The notes under the pieces were generated by a model. That model ran no database searches and was not told where the DNA came from. It saw only the letters and a program-made list of their open reading frames with translations. The translations under genes were made by a program, and so were the position numbers. Source: Diogma glabrata (taxonomy: Eukaryota > Arthropoda > Insecta > Diptera > Cylindrotomidae). From it: 64,000 nucleotides of DNA. Positions within the stretch are counted from its first letter, which is position 1, and the number at the start of each line of letters is the position of its first letter. The stretch lies in NCBI GenBank assembly GCA_963693315.1, contig OY856187.1, positions 50,459,161 through 50,523,160 on the forward strand, in the 5' to 3' direction. Positions 11,801 to 22,575 of this stretch are shown here, in pieces.

Positions 11801-12235
11801 TAAGAAACAATATGTCAGGTTTATTTTTTTCGATGTAATGATGAACCACGTTTAGATTCGAATTGAGACCTCTTATGTTCGTGAAGTCAATGCTAAGCTG
11901 TTGGTTCACTCTGCGGCCATTTTGTTGAGACAAAGACTTACCCTTTGACATTGCAGGTATAGCTACTGAAATTCGGCCAGGCCTAAATTTCAACACTAAA
12001 CAGTACAAAAGAAACTGGGTATCTCTGTCACAAAAACACGACAGCAGATTTCATGCAACAGTAAGATCTGAATGCTGCTGATTAACATTATAAATGAATG
12101 TTTTAGTCGGTCAATGGAGATAGTTTTAATTTTTTCATTTAGTGTGAAATTTTTTCTTAGCCGTCGTATGACACTGGAGACCTTTAATTCTATCGATCCT
12201 GACGAAAACATAGTCACATTTAAATAAATCTTGTA
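8899..12235 (-). mobile_element. CR1/Jockey-superfamily LINE, nearly full length
   Basis: The 3' end is marked by a poly(A) tail on the minus strand (T run at 8899-8918). The body carries an endonuclease and reverse transcriptase in one frame (9054-12008). About 230 bp of sequence lies upstream and includes a short ORF at 11996-12217. I could not identify a separate nucleic-acid-binding ORF1 or target duplications, so it may be 5'-truncated. A degraded relative of its 3' end lies at 50255-50692. Confidence 0.85.
9054..12008 (-). pseudogene. LINE endonuclease-reverse transcriptase ORF with one in-frame TAG
   Basis: The apurinic-type endonuclease occupies about the first 240 residues: N-I-R-G-L-N-S-N, L-F-L-T-E-T, I-G-L-Y-R-S-P-N-S-P, I-L-G-D-F-N-I-H and a terminal T-S-D-H-L-L-I. 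A linker (W-N-Y-K-R-A-N-W) follows. The reverse transcriptase shows G-P-D-G-I-P, Y-R-P-I-A-I-L-S, the Y-G-F-R block, D-I-S-K-A-F-D-K-V-W, G-V-P-Q-G-S-A-L-S-P and the catalytic F-A-D-D. A C-terminal domain follows, ending at 9054. The reading frame is uninterrupted over about 984 codons except for a single TAG at 10932-10934 in the linker, after R-N-K-R-K-A-F. Frame is conserved across that stop, so it is a nonsense mutation (or readthrough), not an indel. The CR1/L2/Jockey group is clear; the exact clade is not. Confidence 0.85.
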
Positions 12236-12239
12236 AAAT

Positions 12240-13010
12240 ATATATTTTTGGCTAAATCGGTGTACGTGGTGGCGTAGTTGTGAGATTTTTCATATCTTGT
12301 TTTAATTTTGTAATAAAATTGGAATGATCGATAGGGTGCTTATCATTCGGCTTAGAAGAAATTCTCTAGGTACTTTTAACCTCTGATCATATACCAGTTC
12401 TGCCAGGTACAAGATAGATCTTCTTTGACGGTTGTTCTTATTCCTAAAAGAACGGGCGGCAATTCTTCAGACCAAATTCTGGTATTTGCGCGAGCTCTCA
12501 ATAAATTTTTAAGCTGACGGTGTACTCGTTCAGCCATTCCATTACTCGTTGGATGGTAACTAGTAGTTCGTATCCTGTGGATACTTAGTAGCTTAGAGAG
12601 TGCGTCACAAAGTTCCGATTTACAGTTTCAATGGTCAGTTGTTACAATATCGGGACACTCATAACGAGGTAAGTATTGAGATACAAATATTTTCGCTACA
12701 GTGTTTGCTGTACTGTTTCTCAATGTGTAAGCTTCGGGCCATCTGGTAAACCTCTCTATAATTTTGAGAATATATGTATAGCCGTTGGATGAAGGAAGAG
12801 GTCGTACTTAATCGCTTTGTATATGCTGAAATCTCTCTTTAGATAATTCAAATGGTTGGATGGGGGTTTTAACATGCCTATATGTTTTAGATTTTTGGCA
12901 CTTAATGCATGATTTTGCCCAGTAGCCCACGTCTGTATTAAGATTTGGCCAAAAGTCCTTCTATGCTACCAATTTACGTAAGGTTCGTATCCCTGGGTGC
13001 GATATTTCAC
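12240..13010 (-). pseudogene. Decayed gypsy integrase remnant
   Basis: Minus-strand translation in shifting frames recovers pieces of an integrase core and the Pol C-terminus: a fragment like Y-H-P-T-S-N-G-M-A-E-R near 12530, then W-S-E-E-L-P-P (near 12470), and further down F-I-T-K-L-K-Q-D-M as in insect gypsy Pol tails. Many stops and frameshifts make this an old fossil. It abuts the 5' side of the LINE, which probably inserted beside or into it. An A run at about 13047-13066 follows. Confidence 0.55.
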
Positions 13011-13555
13011 TTTGTTTAATTTATATATGTTTGCTGTAATATTTTTGAAAAAAAAAAAAAAAAAAAACCATCTGCATAAAAACTGTTTTAATTTGTAAGC
13101 TGTTTTGTAGTTCACGGGGTTAGCACTTCAACTGTCCCTTCCCAGTTTTAGGAATCGTTAATTTGTTATGTTGTGATGAGGTTTTTTTATTACACAAATT
13201 AAACACCCGGTTTTATTTTATATTTTATTTCACAATAAATATTCTTATATTTAGCATAAGCCATTTATTAATAAAATTTACTTGATTGACTTGTGCAATC
13301 ACTATCAGAAATAAAAGGAGAATAGTGTACCTGACAATGTTTAATCCGGCTAGCTTCAATCGTGCGGATTCGAAAAGTTATTTCCTCAGTCTAGTACAAA
13401 GCCTGTATCATCTTTTTCTGTTTTCTTCAATTCAAGCATACAATGACGTTGCGTTTTTCGTTGATAGCTCTGTAATTTTGACTTACAAGATTTGGCGAAA
13501 TGATTTTTTTTGTTACATTCTGTACATGTCAGGACATTTCAATATTTGATTCTGC
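13011..13555. other. No gene recognised
   Basis: AT-rich sequence with a 20-base A run near 13047. A plus-strand ORF at 13286-13549 has no recognisable motif and atypical composition, so I do not treat it as a gene. Confidence 0.5.
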
Positions 13556-13660
13556 AGCCAAATTCTGTAACTGTGAAGCGGTGAAGTGATAAGTTTTTTT
13601 AATGAAAAGAAACGAAGAAATTTTTAACACTTCACCGCTTCACGGTTACAGAATTTGGCT
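13556..13660. repeat. 105-bp hairpin (MITE- or pre-miRNA-sized)
   Basis: Left arm 13556-13588 begins AGCCAAATTCTGTAAC. Right arm 13628-13660 is its reverse complement over 33 bases with one mismatch. The 39-base loop (13589-13627) is A-rich. The arms are GC-richer than the flanks. No target duplication was evident beside it. Confidence 0.9.
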
Positions 13661-14140
13661 ACTGGTTTCCATATGTTTGTCTGTATCCAAATTTCCATTT
13701 TTGACTTACAATATTTACGGATGAAAACGTATTTTCACTTTCTAAAAGCTTATTATAACTTTTTCCTTCGACAATTATGTAAAATCATCTGCTCTAGCGA
13801 AATATGTAGCTCTCGCAAAATCTTGTCTCGACAATTTTTGTCTATCACTGAGGTAACTAGTCTATTGTAGTTTGTATTCACATTTAGTTAATTAGAAACA
13901 ACTATAATTAATTTAATCAAATCTAATGTTCAACTTAACACTTTAAGTATTTTAATAATTTTAATAAAATAAAAACACTTCTTTTACAACGTTATAAAAC
14001 AGATTTATTATTATTGTTGGTATATCATACAATATATATAAATCAACTGATGATATATATTAATGATTTCAATTTATTTAATGATTTTTATTTTTAAATC
14101 AGCTGATGCGTTTTACAATAAGTCCAATAAGATTTATTAA
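13661..14140. other. AT-rich flank left of the Harbinger element
   Basis: No gene seen. The last three bases (TAA, 14138-14140) are the likely target duplication of the Harbinger element. Confidence 0.5.
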
Positions 14141-14521
14141 CACCCCGATTACCGAAGGCAAGTCATGTCACTTTCAGTGACTAAAGTTACGTCGCATCAA
14201 TATTCGTAGTGTTGAAGTCGTTTTTTACGCCTCAAGTCATTTTATACGACAGATGTCACTGAAAATGACATTCAAGTCACCTCAATTTTTCATGTGACAA
14301 TAATTTTTTAAGCGTCGCTAATTATTGTTATTATTTTGAATAGAAAGTATTGTTTTATTTTGTGATTTTTTGTGATTAAATTTTTGTGATTTTTATATGA
14401 GTATACTGTGAAATAGAAGGACGTAAAACGTAAGTTGTTTTTTGATTTTGATAAAAAACATTAAACAGTATTGTAATATATACAAATCTATTTTATAGAT
14501 TAAAAATAACAAATTGCAGAC

Positions 14522-14727
14522 ATATAAGAACTGAATCTAAAAAATTATGGTGCAAATTATGAAACTTTTTGCAATCCATACAATTTTAGAGCGATCTAGC
14601 TTCGAACCAATGAGAAAATTTTAAACTTTAAAAAGTTTATCATTTATTCAGTTCTTATATTATTCTTGATGGGAGATTTTCCATCGGGGTGATATTATAT
14701 CACAAATAATTTACTGAATTAAATTGC
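14522..14727. repeat. Fold-back repeat B, copy B1 (left arm shortened)
   Basis: TATAAGAACTGAATC at the left and GATTCAGTTCTTATA-like sequence near 14650 are inverted. Inside them, TGCAAATTATGAAACTTTTTGC matches the arms of B at 52099-52150 and, reversed, 54293-54342 and 59850-59890. The right outer end (a GATGG...CCATC stem, GTGAT...ATCAC stem, then AATAATTTACTGAATTAAATT) matches the ends at 54370-54420 and 59928-59985. The left outer end is missing. It is joined directly to a 5'-truncated RTE fragment. Confidence 0.65.
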
Positions 14728-16218
14728 AAATTAAAATGCAATAAAGCACCTGGTATCGACGATATAACATCCGAAATGATTGTACATGGTGGTGAAACTC
14801 TATCCTTAAGATTGTTTGAACTTGTTCTATTGATATGGAGGACTGAAGCCATGCCACAGGACTGGAACACAGCTATGCTGATACCAATCCATAAAAAAGG
14901 TAATCGCCTACAATGTGCAAACGACAGAGGAATCGCTCTACTCTGCACAGCATATAAGATCTTTCCTTACATTTTGCTATCCAAAATCAATCCTTTTGCT
15001 GAACAACTGTTTGGAGAATATCAGTGTGGCTTCCGGCGGGGCCGAGGTACCACCGATGCACTTTTCTCGATAAGGATGATTTTGGAAAAGTGCCAAGAGT
15101 TCAACATACCAGTGCACCAACTCTTCATTGATTTCAGACAGGCCTACGACTCTCTCGAACGAGAGACTCTATGGTCTGCTCTGGTGTCAATGGGAATTCC
15201 TGGTAAACTGGTATCACTATGCAGAATGACAGTACAGAACTATCAATGCTGTGTACGAGTAGAGAACGAAATATCAAGGTTTTTTAAAGTCGACTCCGGG
15301 TTAAGACAAGGTGATGCTATCTCTCCTATACTTTTTAATTTAGCCTTGGAATATGTGTGCCGTCAAAAGAAACTACCGACTAACAACAATATCTTGTCAA
15401 TAAACTCAGTACAGATGATTGCATACGCTGATGATGTTGTCATCCTCGGCCGAAGTGAAGCTGTTATGAGTGAGACTTTTAAGTCGCTTGAGAGTGGAGC
15501 TAGAAAAATTGGTCTTCAAATTAACTACAATAAAACCAAACATATGAATGTCTCAAGAGAGTCTGAGAAGAAAGATTTGATGTGCGGCGATGAACGAATT
15601 GAGGGAGTTGAATCTTTTAAATATTTGGGATCAATGCTTGACTCAAACAACAGCATACTTACAGATATTAAAGCTCGAATCGCTGCAGGTAATCGAACTT
15701 TCTACTCAATCAAACCTCTCCTTGGATATCCGTATGTATCAACTAACACCAAGCTCAAGTTATACAAGACATTGATTAGACCGGTTGTGATGTATGGGTC
15801 ACAAACGTGGACCCTTACACAAAATGACGAATCGCATTTATCTGTATTTGAGCGTAAGATCCTACGCTACATTTTTGATCCACTTAAGACAGACGATGGA
15901 GAGTATAGAACCCGATATAACTTTGAGATCAGAGACCTTCTTGAGGGTCCTGATATAATAGGTTGTATCCGTTCTAATAGGATTGCTTGGTTTGGGCATG
16001 TTCTACTAGCCGATTCACAGTCTGGAATTATTAGAAAAATGTACGTTAGTACCCCAGGGAGTGGGCGACCGCGAGGTAGACCACGACTACAATGGGAGAC
16101 TGACGTAATAAACGACCTTAAAAAAATCGGCTGCCATGGTAATTATGTCGCTGTGTCGAATGACCGTGGTGAATATTCGAAGCTGATTAGCCTGGCAACG
16201 CTCCTACATGGAGCATGA
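14728..16218 (+). pseudogene. RTE reverse transcriptase, N-truncated but open
   Basis: The frame is open from the truncation point to a TGA at 16216-16218, about 495 codons. Motifs in order: G-I-D-D-I-T-S-E-M, the L-I-P-I-H-K-K-G block, R-G-I-A-L-L, Y-Q-C-G-F-R-R-G-R, L-F-I-D-F-R-Q-A-Y-D-S, G-L-R-Q-G-D-A-I-S-P, and an intact catalytic Y-A-D-D-V (near 15422-15436). A C-terminal W-F-G-H-V and G-R-P-R-G-R-P-R-L motif follow. The endonuclease domain is missing, so it cannot be autonomous. One substitution relative to its sister copy changes a conserved Y in N-Y-R-G-I-A to D. Confidence 0.85.
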
Positions 16219-16234
16219 ACGCCGTTAAAAAAAA
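14728..16234 (+). mobile_element. 5'-truncated RTE LINE
   Basis: This is a 3' portion of the same RTE family as 17290-20633, starting within the linker before the reverse transcriptase and ending in an A run (16226-16237). Together with the adjacent B1 repeat it is bracketed by the same 11-bp sequence AAATTGCAGAC at 14511-14521 and 16235-16245. That looks like one target duplication enclosing both pieces. The break lies in an intron of the Harbinger Myb gene, just before its 3' splice site. Confidence 0.85.
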
Positions 16235-16243
16235 AAATTGCAG

Positions 16244-17068
16244 ACAGTTTGAACTTTTAGTTATGTTAATGGAGAAAAATATTACCGTCGCTAGAGGATA
16301 TATGAATTTTGGCAGCACAAAGGATGAGTTTAATAATGTGTGGAATGGAATTAGTGACCAACTTAATAGTGTCGGTCCTCCAGTGCGATCAACATCAGAA
16401 TGGCAAAAGGTAATTTGTACCTTGACGACAAAATCAATCAAATAATATTTATTTTCTTCTTTTAGGTTTGTAGCGACTATAAAGGCAAAATTAAATGGAA
16501 ATTGGGACATAACAAAAAAGAGCTACAAGCAACTTGAGGAGGTCAAAACAAATTATTTACATTTTCCACGCTAGAGGAAAGTGTTATAAATATTATGATG
16601 CTAAGAGAAGTGTCACAAGTGGTCGATCAAGTGGTCGATCAAGTTACACCAAATACCTTAACAGAAAGCATCTACTCAATGCACGACAATTCTAATATAA
16701 ATTTAACAGATTGTAGCAATGATATTGAAAATGTTTGCGAATATCTACCGGACGTAAACAATACCCTTGCTGAGCCGATAATAACAAAAACATCCACACA
16801 TAAAAATAAAAATCAAGAAGAGCGAACTCGTTTGTTAAAGGAACAAACCGAGGCTATTAAAAATACTGAGAGGCATAGCAAGGAAACGGCACGCTATGCC
16901 AGGAAGAATTATGAAATTCATTCAAAACGGTTGCAATTACTTCAAGAAGACGTATTACATAAAAGAAAAATTCGACAACAAAATCTCGAAATAAAAATAA
17001 GAGAGATCGAATACAAGGAGCGGAAATTAGCTTTAATGGAAAGTCATGGTGAAAACTTTGCCAATTGA
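16244..17068 (+). pseudogene. Harbinger Myb/SANT-like accessory protein, broken
   Basis: Harbinger transposases need a Myb/SANT-like partner for DNA binding and nuclear import. The first visible exon starts at a 3' splice site (TTGCAG, ending 16243) and encodes F-E-L-L-V-M-L-M-E-K-N with a W-x-x-I-x-x-x-L-N and G-P-P-V-R core. A 56-base intron (16410-16465, GT...TTTTAG) separates W-Q-K from V-C-S-D-Y-K. The protein continues to 17068 through a charged, coiled-coil-like tail (K/E/R-rich, 16790-17060). An in-frame TGA at 16535-16537 sits where the family has a glycine (A-T-G-G-G), so the copy is inactive. A donor-like AAC/GTAAGT at 14430 may be the upstream exon, now 1.8 kb away because of the LINE insertion. 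Confidence 0.75.
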
Positions 17069-17289
17069 GTACACTAAATATCTTTAAATGCCAAATTTGT
17101 ATTATTTTTTATTTTAAGTGATTAAGATAACTATTTTTTTACAGTGGTTCTCCACATAAAAAATTTTGGACTCTACCACTATAATGTGATAACGAAATGT
17201 AATAAGAAAATCAGAATATTTTTAGTTTTATAAATTTATATTTAATAATAAAAATGAAATATTTTCAAACATATATATTTAAAACAATG
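17069..17289. other. Harbinger internal spacer
   Basis: AT-rich spacer between the Myb gene and the RTE insertion. It ends in the left copy of the RTE target duplication (ATATTTAAAACAATG, 17275-17289). Confidence 0.6.
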
Positions 17290-20200
17290 GTAGCGAAATC
17301 CGAAATTCGACGTCCACGCCGTGCTGCCTGGGTAATGCTGACAGAATTAGGTTGGTGTATTGGAGACAAGCAGAGTAAAAACTGCTTAGTCAATGACGCT
17401 ACATCACGGCGAATTGGCGCTCTACAACCAATGCGACTCAAGCGTCTGTTCTCCATGTCGGGGGCGGCTTGGAGCGGGCGTCTGTCTTGAATCAAGCGGC
17501 TCGCTATATAAACGTGTAAAAAGGTTGTTTCTGGTGACCTTAATATGCAGAACGGACCCATTCACGACAATTTGGGTTGGGCCTAAGGTTAACACCCTAA
17601 CCCCGGAAAAAAACTAATATGTTAAATTTGGTTATCAGAAACAGAAAAACAGACCCGGAAACAACAACAGAATTTTACCTGGACGTGAAAAAGGACCAGA
17701 CTACCGAATCGGAACGTGGAACGTGCGCAGCCTGAGCGCTCCTGATGCTCTTATAAGTCTAGAAACAGAGGCTGAGAGGTATAGGATGGATATTATTGCT
17801 CTACAAGAAATTAGACAGCCGATAATCGGAAAACAAGATTTGGATAGTCACTCTCAATACTGTAGTGGTCATCCTTCTCGAAGAGAATTTGGAACTGGCT
17901 TTCTTGTTGGTGCACGCATACAAGAAGTCGTGATGAAATTCATCCCGGTCAGTGAGAGGATCTGCTACCTACGTGTACGCGGTACATATAACAATATTTC
18001 TCTTATTGCCGTGCATGCACCAACTGAAGCTAAGACCGTCGACGAGAAGGATAATTTCTACATAGCACTGGAAGAGGTTATGAAACAAACACCAACACGT
18101 GACTTCATTATGGTTCTTGGTGACTTTAATGGACAGGTTGGAAGAGATATCTCTTATGGAAATGTGGTGGGTCCCAACAGCCTGCATTTGAATTCGAATG
18201 ATAATGGTGAGAGAATGACTGAGTTTGCATTATCAAATGATTTGAGAATTGCCAGTACGTTCTTTCCGCATCGATCGATTCATAAGCAGACTTGGGTCTC
18301 ACCGAATGGAAATACTCGAAATCAAATTGATCACGTTCTAGTAACAACACGTTTCTTTTCGAGCGTTCTGGATGTGCGATCCTTTAGAGGTGCATACATT
18401 GGAAGTGACCACTTCCTTGTATGTGCAACGATAAGGTTCCACTTCCCAAGTCCAGGCATTCCAAAATTCAATCAACGGAAACGTTTTAACATCTCATCAT
18501 TAAAGAATGCTGAAACAGAAGAGAGATATCAAATCCATATTGCCGAAACATTAGAGAAATCAGAAACCATTAATGGAGACGTCGATAAGTCGTGGTATTT
18601 GCTCAAAGATGCTGTTTTAAGCGCTGCTGAGAGAATACTTGGACGACCACAGAACCACTCCCAGAAGCCATGGATGGATCAAGCATGCCTTGATGCTATT
18701 CAATACAAAAGAGATTGCTATCTGAAGTGTCTACAAGGACGCAACACCAGGTCCACGAAGGAGAATTATAAACTGGCAAGACAAGCCGTTACAAAGCTAT
18801 GTAGACGAACGAAGAGAGAATGGTGGAAGAGACAGTGTGAGGAGATTGAAAGCTTCAATAAGGAACATCAATCGCGTAACTTCTTTCAACAGGTTAAAGC
18901 CTTAAAGAAGGGCCCTCAAACTAGATCGACTGCTATTCAAAACGAAGATGGGGAGCTACAAGTAGACCTTAAAAATATTTTAGATACCTGGGCCGCTTAT
19001 TTTGAGAATCTTCTCAACTTAAGTGACCAGCAACAAGTCGGGCGACGAGCTAAGCTTATTCGTGCGTCAAAGGTACATGTAGAAGAACCCACCAGAGAGG
19101 AATTCGATGCGGCGCTGTCAAAATTAAAATGCAATAAAGCACCTGGTATCGACGATATAACATCCGAAATGATTGTACATGGTGGCGAAACTCTATCCTT
19201 AAGATTGTTTGAACTTGTTCAAATGATCTGGAGGACTGAAACCATGCCACAGGACTGGAACACAGCTATGCTGATACCAATCCATAAAAAAGGTAATCGC
19301 CTACAATGTGCAAACTACAGAGGAATCGCCCTCCTCTGCACAGCATATAAGATCTTTTCCTACATTTTGCTATCCAAAATCAATCCTTTTGCTGAACAAC
19401 TGTTTGGAGAATATCAGTGTGGTTTCCGGCGGGGTCGAGGTACCACCGATGCACTTTTCTCGATAAGGATGATTTTGGAAAAGTGTCGAGAGTTCAACAT
19501 ACCTGTGCACCAACTTTTCATTGATTTCAGGCAGGCCTACGACTCTCTCGAACGAGAGACTCTATGGTCTGCTCTGGTGTCATGGGAATTCCTGGTAAAC
19601 TGGTATCACTATGCAAAATGACAGTACAGAACTCTCAATGCTGTGTACGAGTAGAGAACGAAATATCAAAGCTTTTTAAAGTCGACTCCGGTTTAAGACA
19701 AGGTGATGCTATCTCTCCTATACTTTTTAATCTAGCCTTGGAATATGTGTGCCGTCAAAAGAAACTACCGACTAATAACAATATCTTGTCAATAAACTCA
19801 GTACAGATGATTGCTTACGCTGATAATGTTGTCATCCTCGGCCGAAGTGAAGCTGTTATGAGTGAGACTTTCAAGTCGCTTGAGAGTGGTGCTAAGAAAA
19901 TTGGTCTGCAAATTAACTACAATAAAACCAAACATATGAATGTTTCAAGAGAGGCTGAGAAGAAAGATTTGATGTGCGGCGATGAACGAATTGAGGGAGT
20001 TGAATCTTTTAAATATTTGGGATCAATGCTTGACTCAAACAACAGCATACTTACAGATGTTAAAGCTCGAATCGCTGCAGGTAATCGAACTTTCTACTCA
20101 ATTAAACCTCTCCTTGGATCACCGTATGTATCAACTAACACCAAGCTCAAGTTATACAAGACATTGATTAGACCGGTTGTGATGTATGGGTCACAAACGT

Positions 20201-20633
20201 GGACCCTTACACAAAATGACGAATCGCATTTATCTGTATTTGAGCGTAAGATCCTACGCTACATTTTTGGTCCACTTAAGACAGACGATGGAGAGTATAG
20301 AACCCGGTATAACTTTGAGATCAGAGACCTTCTTGAGGGTCCTGATATAATAGGTTGTATCCGTTCTAATAGGATTGCTTGGTTTGGGCATGTTCTACGA
20401 GCCGATTCACAGTCTGGAATGATTAGAAAAATGTACGTTAGTACCCCAGGGAGTGGTAGACCGCGAGGTAGACCACGACTACAATGGGAGACTGACGTTA
20501 TAAACGACCTTAAAAAAATCGGCTGCCATGGTAATTATGTCGCTGTTGCGAATGACCGTGGTGAGTATTCAAAGCTGATTAACCTGGCAACGCTCCTACA
20601 CGGAGCATGAACGCCTTAAAAAAAAAAAGAAAA
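17290..20633 (+). mobile_element. RTE-clade LINE, full length
   Basis: A 15-bp target duplication ATATTTAAAACAATG occurs at 17275-17289 and 20634-20648 and gives exact boundaries; the element is 3344 bp, normal for RTE. The 5' region (to about 17620) is GC-richer than its surroundings. The 3' end is an A-rich tail after GCCTT. The endonuclease-RT frame is described separately. It is very similar to the truncated copy at 14728-16234. Confidence 0.92.
17620..20610 (+). pseudogene. RTE endonuclease-reverse transcriptase with frameshift and D-to-N change
   Basis: The frame opens after a stop near 17616 and has no ATG before the G-T-W-N-V-R-S-L motif (17713-17736) that begins RTE endonucleases. 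It continues with I-I-A-L-Q-E-I-R-Q, V-L-G-D-F-N-G-Q-V-G, R-N-Q-I-D-H-V-L-V and S-D-H-F-L-V, then the linker and RT. Compared with the copy at 14728, one A is missing near 19581 (GTGTCATGGG against GTGTCAATGGG), shifting the frame just after the D-F-R-Q-A-Y-D motif. Downstream, reading resumes in another frame to 20610. There the catalytic motif is Y-A-D-N-V: the second aspartate codon GAT is AAT (19825-19827). Both lesions make this full-length copy inactive. Confidence 0.88.
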
Positions 20634-20736
20634 ATATTTAAAACAATGTAACACTAATGCAATGAAAAATACTAATAAATTACGAATGTTTATTGTTTTT
20701 AAATTTATTTTTGATATTTTTAACATATTGAATTCA

Positions 20737-22068
20737 TTATGTTTTGTCGAATTCGATCTCCGACATTGTGATGATCATCGTCTTCTGGCAATTGTGCTGG
20801 TAGCAGGTCGTCCTCCTCGTCGTCCTATGTTCGTCAAAATTAACATTATACCGCAGACATATATTATGTAAAGCGCAGCAAACGTTAACAATTTGCCTTG
20901 CTTTATTTGCACTATAGTATACCTGTCTTTCGCCTAGTAGACAACGAAATCGGTTTTTCAGCACACCTATAGTTCGTTCTGCAATGTTCCTGGTTTTACA
21001 TTGTTTTTTGTTAAACATTGCTTCTCGTAAGTCGGCTTCGCGTGTGGACCGAAAAGGTACAATAAGATACGGCTTAAGGCCATACGCACCACCTTAAAGT
21101 AAAAAATAGTAAAATTTTCATTTATTATAAACTAAATTTATAAACTAAAATACCTAAAATCCATGTATTTTTCTCCCCATTGTTAAAATTTTCTTGGAGT
21201 TTTGAATCAAGTTCGCTTGAATTGAAAACAAAAGAGTCGTGGCATGATCCCGGGTGATTTGCGTCAACAAATCTTATAAATAATCGATCATCGCAGACCT
21301 AAAATGTAAAGATTAAGAAATAATATTCAATTTAACCTTAAGAATATACAATATTACCAGCATCACGTTCAAGCTGTAGTATCCTTTTCTATTTAAGTAT
21401 AGGTGCCGCTCATTTTTTGAAGGTCCCATAATCTTGACATGGGTATCTACGCATCCTATCACGCCCGGAAATCCATATTTATTGAAAAACCCAAGTTTTA
21501 TGGTACTTTTTTCTACATAATTTGGAAATTTGATTAATTCTGGACACAATTCGCTTTCCAATATATTTAAAATTTCTTTTAAGTGGAGTGAGAAGGTGGC
21601 TTGTGCTACTCCCGCCACAAACTCGTTTCCTGTTCCCGTCTGGTAACCGCCTTCTGCAAAAAACCGCAACGAGGAAGCTAACTTAAGGACCGATGGCACT
21701 GAAGAAGATCGAACTGGAGTTTTTAAGTTCGAGGAAACGATGTCCAATAAATATTGGAATGCATCTTTATTCACTCGAAAATATTTTATGAACCTGCACC
21801 AAAATTATTAAAAAATTAATAATTTCAATATAAAATAACACTAAGATCACTTTAATCACGGCACTAAGAATTTTTTTTCAGATTTACATAATTTTTAGGC
21901 TCTGAGGTATAAGTAATATATCTGAAACACATATAATGATACTTACAAGGCATCTGGCATTTTTAATGGGTTGGAATGGTCGCGTAGAATTCTTCGTTCC
22001 ACCGCCATATCGCGATTTATTTTGTCCTCATCGCTGTCTGACTCGAAAAAAAGTTCAACACTGCTCAT
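20737..22068 (-). CDS. PIF/Harbinger transposase (HARBI1-like), four exons, open
   Basis: Spliced minus-strand model: exon 1 22068-21947, exon 2 21793-21358, exon 3 21298-21154, exon 4 21092-20737. The sum is 1059 nt, exactly 353 codons including the stop. All three introns (153, 59 and 61 bases) begin with GT and end with AG (first donor GTAAGT). The 352-residue length is usual for HARBI1-like nucleases. DDE residues are visible: G-C-V-D-T-H-V, then H-P-G-S-C-H-D-S, and E in A-E-R-T-I-G-V-L-K-N-R-F-R-C-L. The N-terminus is acidic (E-S-D-S-D-E-D). The start ATG lies about 290 bases inside the right terminus. No stop or frameshift was seen, unlike its Myb partner, so the transposase itself may still be functional. 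Confidence 0.88.
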
Positions 22069-22394
22069 TTTTTTTTAATATTTATTTAATTATTTATTTA
22101 TTTAACGGCAAGTAGCAAATTAATAATAATTATATTTATAGACACACAAAACAAATCAAATTTTTGACAAAAAATAATCTGTCAAAAAACTGAAAACTTT
22201 GGTAAATTTTGAGCAATATCTAGTGTTGCCATATATATTTTTAGTTCCAGTCGTGACCGTTTTATTCGACTTCAACAATACCAATTTTTAAGCGACGTGA
22301 CATGACTATAGGCATGACTATAGGCATGTCACATGAAGTGACACGACTTCAATAATTGGGCTATAAGTTTATTTTTTTAAAGAATAAAACAATT

Positions 22395-22575
22395 CAGTGT
22401 TCATAAATCTTTGCATACTTGTTGCGTTGCTTTCCGCTACAAGTCTATTCTTTATCATTCGATTTTCATAAGATATTACATACTCACACGTAAATTCGCA
22501 CAATTCCGCTTGTCTACGAAGTTCACTGTAGTAATTTTCAATTGATTGACCAACATTTTGTATAATCTTATTAAA
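22395..22575 (-). pseudogene. Short retrotransposon Gag-like fragment
   Basis: About 55 minus-strand codons read Q-S-I-E-N-Y-Y-S-E-L-R-R-Q-A-E-L-C-E-F, then N-R-M-I-K-N-R-L-V. This matches the common Gag motif in which a Y-x-x-x-L-R-R-x-A-x-x-C-E-F helix precedes M-I-R-D-R-L-V. The frame closes on both sides. It lies just outside the right end of the Harbinger element, between it and the mdg1-type LTR. Confidence 0.5.

Larger units (their letters stand above)
14141..22363. mobile_element. PIF/Harbinger transposon with nested LINEs
   Basis: The left end reads CACCCCGATTACCGAAG and the right end, reversed, TAGCCCAATTATTGAAG, matching at 13 of 17 positions. Both ends continue into a related subterminal motif (GTCATGTCACTT / GTCGTGTCACTT). 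Both ends are flanked by TAA (14138-14140 and 22364-22366), the 3-bp target duplication typical of this superfamily. Inside are the two expected genes in convergent order: a Myb/SANT-like protein on plus (16244-17068) and a DDE transposase on minus (20737-22068). The element has been enlarged to 8.2 kb by a B-repeat/RTE composite (14522-16234) and a full RTE (17290-20633). Without them it would be about 3.2 kb, a normal size. Confidence 0.85.

Noticed and set aside
16215..16445. Separate 76-codon gene starting at 16215
   Set aside because: Its start lies in the LINE tail; the coding part is an exon of the Harbinger Myb gene bounded by splice sites.
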